Part shown: positions 11,657 to 18,576 of the stretch, one piece after another
Layout of the letters: every line of letters starts with the position of its first letter
Position numbering within the stretch: position 1 is the stretch's first letter
Assembly: GCA_016708905.1 (NCBI GenBank)
Contig: JADJEV010000004.1
Coordinates: forward strand, 124,001-188,000
Source: Candidatus Methylophosphatis roskildensis
GTDB taxonomy: Bacteria; Pseudomonadota; Gammaproteobacteria; Burkholderiales; Rhodocyclaceae
Reading direction: 5' to 3'
DNA length: 64,000 nucleotides
The notes under the pieces: generated by a model
Told to the model about the DNA's origin: nothing
Database searches by the model: none
The model's input: only the letters and a program-made list of their open reading frames with translations
Translations under genes and position numbers: made by a program

Positions 11657-12317
11657 TGGGTGTGGCAGGTGTTCGACTCATGGCCGATCACGCTCAGGAT
11701 GTGCGTTTGATAGCCCTGCGCGTCGATCGCGTTCTTCATGACTTTACCATCCATCGCCAGCGCCCGGTCGTCTTTTGCCCACGCCTGGTTCCAGACATTG
11801 AGCGCGCGATCCAGCGTGTCCGGTTCAATGCGCACCAGGCAATCGCGGATGACGAATTCGCTGGGGACGACATAACGCCCCTTCTCGCGCCGACAGCCAA
11901 AGCGCTCACGTGCCTTTTGCCCCAGGCTTTCGGCCCAGTCATGGGCGGCCTTGTAGCCGCGCATGCCGCACAGGATGGCGCCCGCGGCAATGCCCAGCAC
12001 CACGGGCAGGCGGTGGCGGCGCCCTTGCCGGCGGCGCGGGTCGGTGACGGTGGTGAAGCACAGCGGCAGCGCGCGCATCTGCTCAGCGCTCAGCATCAAT
12101 TTTGGGGCTCCCGTGAGTTGGAGGTGATTGCGCTCAGGATGCGTCAATTGCGCTCGGGCGGCCCGGTGCAAGGCACGCACAAACACGCGCTTGGGCGCGT
12201 CAATCTCGCCGCTGTAGCCTTGCCGCGTGCGCCGGTAGCCTTGAGTGAGCCCCAGTTCCGTCCAGTTGGCCGCGCGATAGACGCCGCCATGAAATCGCCG
12301 CGGATCGACAAAGGTTT

Positions 12318-13923
12318 GGGTGTAGGTCTACCGTTGATAATAAAATCAATGGCTTATGAGTATGCTGATAGTGTGTCCAGACGAAATTTGTCTGGCATGG
12401 GTGGGGGTGGGCCAACCTCGTGATAGAAGGCGGTTGGATTTGCGAGAAACAACCACCGGAGGCTGGCCCATGGAAAGTGTAGCGAAAGTTGGCGCGCTCA
12501 AGGAAAAGGCGCGTGTCGGCGGCAAGGCGCTGGAGAGCCTATTGTGTTTTATCGAGGGGCGCAGGCGCTGCGCAAGTGACCATGGAGAAGGGTTCGAAGC
12601 GTTCGAGCGCGAAGTGCGCCGGCGCTTTGCCGAAGCCGAGCGCGAGTTTGTCGGCGAAGAGCTGGCGCGGCTGGACGTGACGCTCCCGGTGCTGAGGATC
12701 GAGGGGGTGCTCTACCGACGGGTGGTCAGCGGCTACGGCGAATACATGACGGCGGCCGGACCGGTGAAGGTGCTGCGCCACCGTTACCGTGCGGCGGGCA
12801 CCAACGGGCAGAGCGAATGCCCGCTGGAGTTGCGTGCTGGGATCGTCGAGGGGTTCTTCACCCCGCTGGCCGCGCGGATGGGCTTGTGGGTGGTCACCCA
12901 TCTGACGCCGGCCGAAGGCGAGCAGTTGTTTGGCGAGTTGGGCGGCATGCACCCCTCACGCAGCAGCCTGGACCGACTGCCCAAGGCGATTGACGCGAAG
13001 TGGGAACAACATCGTATGCAGTGGGAGAGCCAGTTGCGCGAGCAGGCGCCGCCCCTCGCCCAGGCCGCCGTGCTTGCGGTCTCGCTGGACGGGGTGATGG
13101 CGCCGATGAAAGACGGGCAGCGCGAGGACAAACGCGAACAAAGCCGACAGCAGGGCAAGCCCACCAAGGGGCCAGCGGGATTTCGCGAAGTGGGCTGCGG
13201 CACGCTGAGCCACTATGACGGGGCCGGCGAGCGGCTGCGCACGGTGCGTCATGCGCGCATGCCCGAGCCGAAGAAGTGTACACTCAAGCGCCAACTGGTG
13301 GCCGAAGTCGAACATGCGCTCGCGAGCCAACCGCAACTACGACTGGTCAAGGTGGCCGATGGGGCGCGCGACAACTGGGAGTTCCTCGCCAAGGAACTGC
13401 CCCCAGGCGAGGAAGTGGTGGACTTCTACCACGCCGCGGAACATCTGCGGCGGGCCTTCGGTCATGTCTATGGTGAAACGTCCCCTAAGGCGCAGGCCCG
13501 CTTCAAGGAATACCGCCATCTGCTGCTCAAGGCCGAGGACGGCGTGGGCAAGGTGATCCGCACGCTCGCCTACCATCACAGCCGCAAGCGCCGTTGCAAG
13601 GCGCTCAAGCAGGAACTGGCGTACTTCCGGCGCAACCGCGCACGCATGGACTATGCGCGACTACGTGCCGAGAATCTGCCGATCGGCTCGGGCGTGGTGG
13701 AGGCGGCCTGCAAGACGCTGGTGACCCAGCGCATGAAACGCTCGGGGCAACGCTGGAGCATCGACGGCGGGCAGGCGATCCTCACCTTCCGTGCGCTGGC
13801 GCAGAGCGAGCGCTTCGATGCCGCGTGGCAGCTCGTCTCGGCTCAATACCGGCGCGAGATTCACTTCCCCGAAAACGTCGTGCCGCTTCCAACTCGCCGG
13901 GCATCAGTATGAGAGTTACACCC
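12318..13923. mobile_element. ISKra4-type insertion sequence, 1,606 bp, with 8-bp target duplication
   Basis: The element is bounded by direct repeats AAAGGTTT at 12310-12317 and 13924-13931. Its ends read inward as GGGTGTAGGTCTACC and GGGTGTAACTCTCAT, sharing GGGTGTA and a later TCT. Deleting the element plus one target copy restores the host reading frame exactly, which confirms the boundaries. It carries one transposase gene on the plus strand and interrupts the DUF4338-ISAs1 gene. Confidence 0.92.
12470..13912 (+). CDS. ISKra4-family transposase
   Basis: This 480-residue protein is the transposase of the surrounding element. I chose the ATG at 12470 (MESVAKVGALKEK) because GGAGG lies about 8 bases upstream; the longer frame begins inside the left end of the element. 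Conserved-looking blocks include VLRHRYRAAGTNGQSECPLE, the N-terminal acidic block AVSLDGVMAPM, VKVADGARDNWEFL and VVDFYHAAEHLRRAF, which supply candidate DDE residues, and the C-terminal NLPIGSGVVEAACKTLV with the glutamate. The frame is uninterrupted and the element has intact ends, so it may be active. Confidence 0.88.
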   Translation: MESVAKVGALKEKARVGGKALESLLCFIEGRRRCASDHGEGFEAFEREVRRRFAEAEREFVGEELARLDVTLPVLRIEGVLYRRVVSGYGEYMTAAGPVKVLRHRYRAAGTNGQSECPLELRAGIVEGFFTPLAARMGLWVVTHLTPAEGEQLFGELGGMHPSRSSLDRLPKAIDAKWEQHRMQWESQLREQAPPLAQAAVLAVSLDGVMAPMKDGQREDKREQSRQQGKPTKGPAGFREVGCGTLSHYDGAGERLRTVRHARMPEPKKCTLKRQLVAEVEHALASQPQLRLVKVADGARDNWEFLAKELPPGEEVVDFYHAAEHLRRAFGHVYGETSPKAQARFKEYRHLLLKAEDGVGKVIRTLAYHHSRKRRCKALKQELAYFRRNRARMDYARLRAENLPIGSGVVEAACKTLVTQRMKRSGQRWSIDGGQAILTFRALAQSERFDAAWQLVSAQYRREIHFPENVVPLPTRRASV

Positions 13924-14503
13924 AAAGGTTTCCAGCAGGAGCAAGGGATGACCAAAGCGCGCCTGCCAGTCGCGGGCGATGCGCCGTTCAGTGAGCGAGA
14001 GCACCCGTGAGCCAATATTCGGCCGGTGCCACTCGGGCAGGATCAGGAAGCGACTGTTGTTGGCGATGAGTTTGAGTCGGTCATACTGCGTGCGAAAGTC
14101 CCAGCCGATCCATCGATCACGCACGCCGCATTTCAGGGCCGCCGCCGAGACGTTGAGTTGCGCGACCCACTGACCGCGCCAGGTTGCGACATACCAGATC
14201 GCCTCGCCGATCTTCGCGAGATCTCCCAGATAATGATGCCGCGCCATCTGCTCTCGATAGCGTTGTTCCTCGCTGCGCTCTACCGGCCGTACCTGAAGCT
14301 CCGATAGGACTTGCGCCATGGGTTTCATCGATTCCATCCCATGGGTTATACCGAGAAATCCCGGGCTTGTCCAGCCTTGCGTGCTAACCCATTGCACTAA
14401 CAAACTAATTCAGATAGCGCCGATCCACCCTGCCCGCAGCGCTCAAGCAGCGGTGGGGCCGGTCGTAAAGAAACCTGTATCAGCCTCCTTGTAGTGGGAT
14501 TTG

Positions 14504-14530
14504 CGGCCGGTGGTTTCCGGCCGTCTTTTT
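14504..14530 (+). terminator. Intrinsic terminator immediately upstream of the carbonic anhydrase gene
   Basis: A perfect 7-bp stem CGGCCGG (14504-14510) / CCGGCCG (14517-14523) with a 6-base loop is followed by TCTTTTT. The T-run is directly followed by the ribosome site GAGGT and the start codon at 14542. It either ends plus-strand transcription arriving from the IS region or attenuates the gene behind it. Confidence 0.7.
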
Positions 14531-14541
14531 GAGGTACGAAG

Positions 14542-16053
14542 ATGCGCAGGATCATTCCGCTATTGATCGCAGCGGCAGCGTCGCTGCCGACACTGGCCGC
14601 CGACTGGCAGAACATCGCGTCGGAAAAAGGCGCACGCGTCGATATCGACCGGGCCAGCCTGTTGCCGTCCGATCCGGGCAAGAAGATCGTCTGGATGCGG
14701 CTGGTCGTGGCACCCGACGTCGCGGCCCGCGAGGGCTACCACACGCTGAAGGCGCTCAATCGCTACGATTGCCGCGCCAACCGCTATTCGACGATCAAAC
14801 GCGTATTCCTGCGCGAGGACATGACGGTGATGCGCGAGGAGCGCGTCGAAGGCGAACGTGAATCCGCGGTGCAGGCCGGCACGACCGACGCCAAGCTGTT
14901 TCGTGAGGTCTGCCAACCGCCGACGGTCGGTGAACTGAAGAAGGTCGCGCTGCAGGCGGCCGAGGCCGGCCAGAAGGCCGGCACGGCCGATGCTGAGGTC
15001 AAGAAGCCTCTCGTCGACATCCGGCCGACCCTGCGTCACGCCGATCTCAAGGCTGAAGCGGAAGCGACCCGCGCCGCGGTAGGCATCGACAAGCACGATG
15101 CCAAACCGGCAGCGCGCGAGGAATCGAAGCCCGCCGGCAAGTCGGCGCCGAAGCCGGCCGTCGCCAAGGCAGAGCCGGGCTCGCATGCCGTTGCGCCGAT
15201 CCGCAAGCCGGCGGTCGAGGCGAAGCCGCCGCGCGGAATACCCGACAGGCATCGGCCGGCTGCGAAGGAGGAGCTTGCGCTCGCCGGCCATGCCGCGCCG
15301 GCGAAACCAGTCACTGCGGTCACGGCGGTCAAGGCAGTCGATCTGCTCGCCAAAGACAGTCACAGTGGAACCGGTCATGACGTGCACTGGACCTACGAGG
15401 GCGAAACCGGCCCCGATAGCTGGGGCACGCTAAAACCGGAATGGAAGACCTGCAGCACCGGCGAGCGCCAGTCACCGATCGACATTCGCGACGGCATCCG
15501 GGTCGATCAGGAGCCGGTGCGTTTCTATTACAAGCCGTCGGGGTTTAGCGTGATCGACAACGGTCACACGGTGCAGGTGCGCCTGACCGCCGGCAATCGC
15601 ATCATCGTGATGGGCCGCGAGTACGAACTGGTGCAATTCCATTTTCATCGTCCGTCCGAAGAGCGGGTCAATGGCAAGCTCTACGAGATGGTCGCGCATC
15701 TGGTGCCTAAGGACAGGGAAGGCCGCCTTGCGGTGGTGGCCGTGCTGCTCGACAAGGGGCCGGACAATCCGATCATCCAGCAGCTTTGGAATCATCTCCC
15801 GCTCGAGCGCAACGTCGAGGTTCCGGCGTCATCCGCGCTCGATGTCGAGGCCTTGCTGCCGCAGGATCGCAGCTACTTCTCCTACATGGGGTCGCTGACC
15901 ACGCCGCCGTGTTCGGAGGGCGTGCTTTGGATGGTGATGCGCGAACCGGTGGCGGTGTCGGCAGAGCAGGTGGCGGCCTTCGCGCGCCTCTATTCGAACA
16001 ACGCGCGGCCGATCCAGCAGGCCGCCGGCCGGGTGATCAAGGAGTCGCGCTGA
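14542..16053 (+). CDS. Periplasmic alpha-type carbonic anhydrase with extra N-terminal domain
   Basis: This 503-residue protein interconverts CO2 and bicarbonate. A signal peptide covers residues 1-20 (ending LPTLAA). Residues ~21-130 (DWQNIASEKGARVDIDRASL ... FREVCQPP) resemble the surface-adhesin-protein-E-like domain found in small exported beta/gammaproteobacterial proteins. Residues ~140-275 form a long Ala/Lys/Pro-rich linker. The alpha carbonic anhydrase domain fills residues ~275-500: HWTYEGETGPDSWG, ERQSPIDI, zinc histidines in QFHFHRPSEE and in MVAHLV, and the TTPPCSEGV motif. Typical bacterial alpha enzymes are about 250 residues, so roughly half of this protein is additional. GAGGT precedes the start. 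Confidence 0.9.
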   Translation: MRRIIPLLIAAAASLPTLAADWQNIASEKGARVDIDRASLLPSDPGKKIVWMRLVVAPDVAAREGYHTLKALNRYDCRANRYSTIKRVFLREDMTVMREERVEGERESAVQAGTTDAKLFREVCQPPTVGELKKVALQAAEAGQKAGTADAEVKKPLVDIRPTLRHADLKAEAEATRAAVGIDKHDAKPAAREESKPAGKSAPKPAVAKAEPGSHAVAPIRKPAVEAKPPRGIPDRHRPAAKEELALAGHAAPAKPVTAVTAVKAVDLLAKDSHSGTGHDVHWTYEGETGPDSWGTLKPEWKTCSTGERQSPIDIRDGIRVDQEPVRFYYKPSGFSVIDNGHTVQVRLTAGNRIIVMGREYELVQFHFHRPSEERVNGKLYEMVAHLVPKDREGRLAVVAVLLDKGPDNPIIQQLWNHLPLERNVEVPASSALDVEALLPQDRSYFSYMGSLTTPPCSEGVLWMVMREPVAVSAEQVAAFARLYSNNARPIQQAAGRVIKESR

Positions 16054-16086
16054 AACGGGCCAGCCAGCCGCCAGCGTACCTGTTGT

Positions 16087-16713
16087 TCAGGGGCGCAGCC
16101 TCATGCCGTAGGCGATCACGTTCGCAGTCGACTTGACGGGCACGAAGCCGGCCCGTCGATAGAACGCCATGGCGCGGGGGTTGCTCGGGCCGGTCAGCAA
16201 ATGCACGCCGCTTACGTCCAGTTCGAGCAGGCGGTCGAGAAAGATCCGCAACAAATGCCTGCCCCAGCCCTTGCCCTGCACCGGCGGCAGCAGGTCGATA
16301 TGCAGATGCGCCGGCCACGCGGCGAGGTCGGCATCCGCGCGATATCCCGTGTGGATCAGCCGTTGCATGCGCGCGTCCCGGCTCTGGTCGTCCGCGGCGG
16401 GCATCGGGTAACGCTGGCGCAATTGCGCGAACCACTCGCGTTCGCAAAGCTGCTCGAAGCGCGCCGAGTCGCGCGTGCCCAGAACGTAGCCCCATACCGC
16501 GTCGCGGTCGGCGAGCACGAAGCACAGGTCCGGCTCCAGCGTGACATAGGGTCCGGCGTACACGTGGCCGATCAGGTTCGGGTCGCGATACAGGCCGGTG
16601 GCATCGGCGCCGCTGTCGCCGGTGCCCAGGCAGATCGCATAGACGGCGTCGAGATCGTCCGGCCGATACGGCCGGATCGCCGGATGCTGCGGCTGGTCTG
16701 GGGTGGATTGCAT
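16087..16713 (-). CDS. GNAT-family N-acetyltransferase
   Basis: The ~208-residue protein starts at MQSTPDQPQHPAIRPYRPDD; the frame extends further upstream but that part lacks conserved character. GNAT features are visible: the N-terminal IRPYRPDDLDAVYAICLGTG, the acetyl-CoA loop LLPPVQGKGWGRHLL, and the C-terminal GPSNPRAMAFYRRAGF. Substrate unknown. It converges with the carbonic anhydrase gene, the two stops lying about 30 bp apart, and is monocistronic as far as visible. Confidence 0.8.
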   Translation of the reverse strand: MQSTPDQPQHPAIRPYRPDDLDAVYAICLGTGDSGADATGLYRDPNLIGHVYAGPYVTLEPDLCFVLADRDAVWGYVLGTRDSARFEQLCEREWFAQLRQRYPMPAADDQSRDARMQRLIHTGYRADADLAAWPAHLHIDLLPPVQGKGWGRHLLRIFLDRLLELDVSGVHLLTGPSNPRAMAFYRRAGFVPVKSTANVIAYGMRLRP

Positions 16714-16848
16714 GGGGCTGATCGTCGGGTCGCTCGCCGGTGTCCGGCGCAGGGCCCTGCGCCCTGCCATTGGCCGGTCAGCGAGCGGACAGCATACCGG
16801 ATCGGTCCGCAGCGGCAATCGCAATCGACACCGCGATCGCCGCGCCGA

Positions 16849-17190
16849 TCAGCCGTGCAGCGCGCGCTCCTGCCGCAGCAGTTTGTCGATCGCGGCCTGA
16901 ACCCGCCCGTTCGGCTGACGCTGCATCCAGATGGTCAGCGCGACGACCCGCGGACGGATCTCGTCGATGACGAGTTCGCTGGCATCGAGCAGCGCAATAA
17001 GCTCGGTGGCGACCGACTGGGCGTCGCTCGCCTTTTCGGCCAGGATCGAGGACACCAGCGCAATCGCGCGCAGGTCGGCCAGGTGGCCTTCACCGAACCA
17101 GGATTGTCCGATGGCTTCCAGCGCAACCAGCGCCGGCAGTTCGGTCTTGACCGGATTCTTGATACCCAGCGGGAGCAGTCGTTCTTTCAT
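16849..17190 (-). CDS. Small uncharacterised protein
   Basis: A 113-residue, mostly helical, charged protein beginning MKERLLPLGIKNPVKTE is the most plausible reading; the frame continues upstream but overlaps the neighbouring divergent gene's promoter. It has no membrane segment, signal peptide or recognisable motif. The sequence is leucine/alanine-rich with regular hydrophobic spacing, consistent with a helical bundle. The divergent membrane-protein gene begins about 135 bp away. I do not recognise the family and assign no function. Confidence 0.55.
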   Translation of the reverse strand: MKERLLPLGIKNPVKTELPALVALEAIGQSWFGEGHLADLRAIALVSSILAEKASDAQSVATELIALLDASELVIDEIRPRVVALTIWMQRQPNGRVQAAIDKLLRQERALHG

Positions 17191-17325
17191 TCGGCAAATG
17201 ACGGCAGCAAATCGGCGAACTTGAGTCCGGCCGCAGGCACGGCGCGGTATTAGAAGCCGGCGCCAGGCGCGGTTCGGTCGGCGCCGTACAATACCGATAT
17301 TGCAACTCGGATTGCGAGGCCCAAC

Positions 17326-17658
17326 ATGCAAAACCAGCGACCACCCGAAGACGGGCCGGCGTTCCGGCTCGGCCAGGGCGAAGTCCGCTTCGGCGCGTCC
17401 CGGCCCGGGCCCCTGGGCCGGCTCCTCGGCGCAATCATCTGGGCGGGGCTGCTGGTCGTCGCCTTCATGTTCTCGCTGGTGTTCTTCGCCATCGTCGTGG
17501 CTGTCGGCCTGCTGGTCTGGGCCTACCTGTGGTGGAACACCCGCGAGCTACGCAAACAGATGCGCGACCGGCCACCGGGCGGGAGCGCCCAGCCGCCTGG
17601 CGGGCAGGTGATCGAGGGCGAGGTCATCCGCGATCAGCAGGATGGGCCGCCGCCTTGA
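17326..17658 (+). CDS. Small inner-membrane protein with two transmembrane helices
   Basis: The 110-residue protein has an N-terminal soluble part (QGEVRFGASRPGP), a long hydrophobic hairpin at residues ~32-68 (LLGAIIWAGLLVVAFMFSLV and onward, ending AYLWW), and a Pro/Gly-rich C-terminal tail ending VIEGEVIRDQQDGPPP. The VIEGEV(I/V) tail is a common feature of small proteobacterial membrane proteins of unknown role. It is 46 bp upstream of lepB on the same strand, so co-transcription is likely. Confidence 0.7.
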   Translation: MQNQRPPEDGPAFRLGQGEVRFGASRPGPLGRLLGAIIWAGLLVVAFMFSLVFFAIVVAVGLLVWAYLWWNTRELRKQMRDRPPGGSAQPPGGQVIEGEVIRDQQDGPPP

Positions 17659-17704
17659 AGGGCTGCGTACTGGTCCGGAATACAGTGCTTTCCACGAGGT
17701 TCCG

Positions 17705-18373
17705 ATGAAAATCTGGCTCAGGCAAAACCGCGGTTTCGTCATCTTCCTGCTGTGTTTTGGCTTCTTCCGCACGGCGATTGCCGACTGGAATCCGATTCCG
17801 TCGGGGTCGATGCGGCCGACCTTGCTCGAGGGCGACGTGGTGCTGGTCAACCGGCTGGCATACGACTTCAAGCTGCCGCTGACTGATACTTCGATTGCCA
17901 GGCTGGGTGAGCCGCGGCGCGGGGATATCGTGACCTTCTCGTCGCCGAAAGACGGCACGCGGCTGATCAAGCGCATCGTCGCCACGCCCGGCGACCGGAT
18001 CGAACTGCGCGACGACGTGCTGCTGATCAATGGCGAGGCGGCCGTCTACGAGGGTCGGTCGATGCTGTCCGAATTGTTCGGCCATGACGTGCAAGTTGAG
18101 GCGCTGCGCGCGACCGAGCGCGTCGGGGGTTCGCGGCGGACGGTGCAGTTCCTCTCCGGGGTTGCGGCCCGGCGCAGCCTTGCGCCGACCACCGTGCCGG
18201 CCGACAGCTATTTCGTGATGGGCGACAACCGCGACAACAGCGCGGACTCGCGCTACTTCGGCTTCGTGCCGCGCCGGCTGCTGATCGGGCGGGCGCACCA
18301 TGTCCTGCTTTCCGCCGATATCACGGGCGACTGGCTGCCGCGGATCGAGCGTACCGGGCAGGCGCTGCGCTGA
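17705..18373 (+). CDS. lepB: Signal peptidase I
   Basis: The 222-residue protein cleaves signal peptides on the outer face of the inner membrane. The start is placed at MKIWLRQNRGFVIF, with one membrane anchor (residues ~8-25) followed by the catalytic serine motif IPSGSMRPTL; the general-base lysine lies in RLIKRIVATPGDRI. Later conserved boxes are VMGDNRDNSADSRYFGFVP. It is shorter at the N terminus than E. coli LepB, with one anchor rather than two. No lepA or rnc lies next to it, unlike the common arrangement, so this may be a second signal peptidase. Confidence 0.92.
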   Translation: MKIWLRQNRGFVIFLLCFGFFRTAIADWNPIPSGSMRPTLLEGDVVLVNRLAYDFKLPLTDTSIARLGEPRRGDIVTFSSPKDGTRLIKRIVATPGDRIELRDDVLLINGEAAVYEGRSMLSELFGHDVQVEALRATERVGGSRRTVQFLSGVAARRSLAPTTVPADSYFVMGDNRDNSADSRYFGFVPRRLLIGRAHHVLLSADITGDWLPRIERTGQALR

Positions 18374-18394
18374 GTATCCGAGGTTGCGCGCCTG

Positions 18395-18576
18395 CTCGAT
18401 CCACCTGGAATGCGGCTGTTCCAGCCAGGCACTGCATGGCCTGGAAGCCCGGCGGGATGGCGCTTTGCAGAATGGCATGCCGGAGACGTCGGTGAATAGG
18501 GGCTCGCAGCTTTATATGCCTGTAGACCGCCTGTCCATGCGGCTTCCGGGCATGTTGCCCGGAATGGCGCCGCGCC
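18395..18576. repeat. Intergenic repeat-like region between two convergent genes
   Basis: No gene is visible between lepB and the GTPase gene. The stretch contains GGCCTGGAAGCC, ATGGCGCTTT and several short inverted pairs (for example TTCCGGGCA / TGCCCGGAA near 18543-18563). Its vocabulary resembles the palindromic element at 8665-8755 and the repeats at 49.85 and 50.99 kb. It may serve as a bidirectional terminator for the converging genes. Confidence 0.45.

Larger units (their letters stand above)
10922..14337 (-). pseudogene. DUF4338 (DruA-like)-ISAs1 transposase fusion gene, split by an IS insertion
   Basis: Removing the element at 12318-13923 and one copy of its 8-bp target duplication gives one continuous minus-strand protein of about 600 residues. 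The N-terminal part (14337 down to 13924, start MESMKPMAQVL or MAQVLSELQV) resembles DUF4338, the domain of the Druantia protein DruA: HHYLGDLAKIGEAIWYVA, WIGWDFRTQYDRLKLIANNS, RFLILPEWHRPNIGSRVL. The frame rejoins perfectly at 12317 as ETF-VDPRRFHGGVYRAANW, then leads into an ISAs1-type DDE transposase (LPVVLGIAAGAILCG, ALAMDGKV, VTADALLTQR, HWTIESTHYIIDWNYDEDRSR). A frame change occurs at the A7 run at 11651-11657. As it stands the gene is interrupted. Possible element ends resembling ATTT-CTC-ATAACCC lie near 10912-10932 and 14342-14360, but I cannot prove them. Confidence 0.75.
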
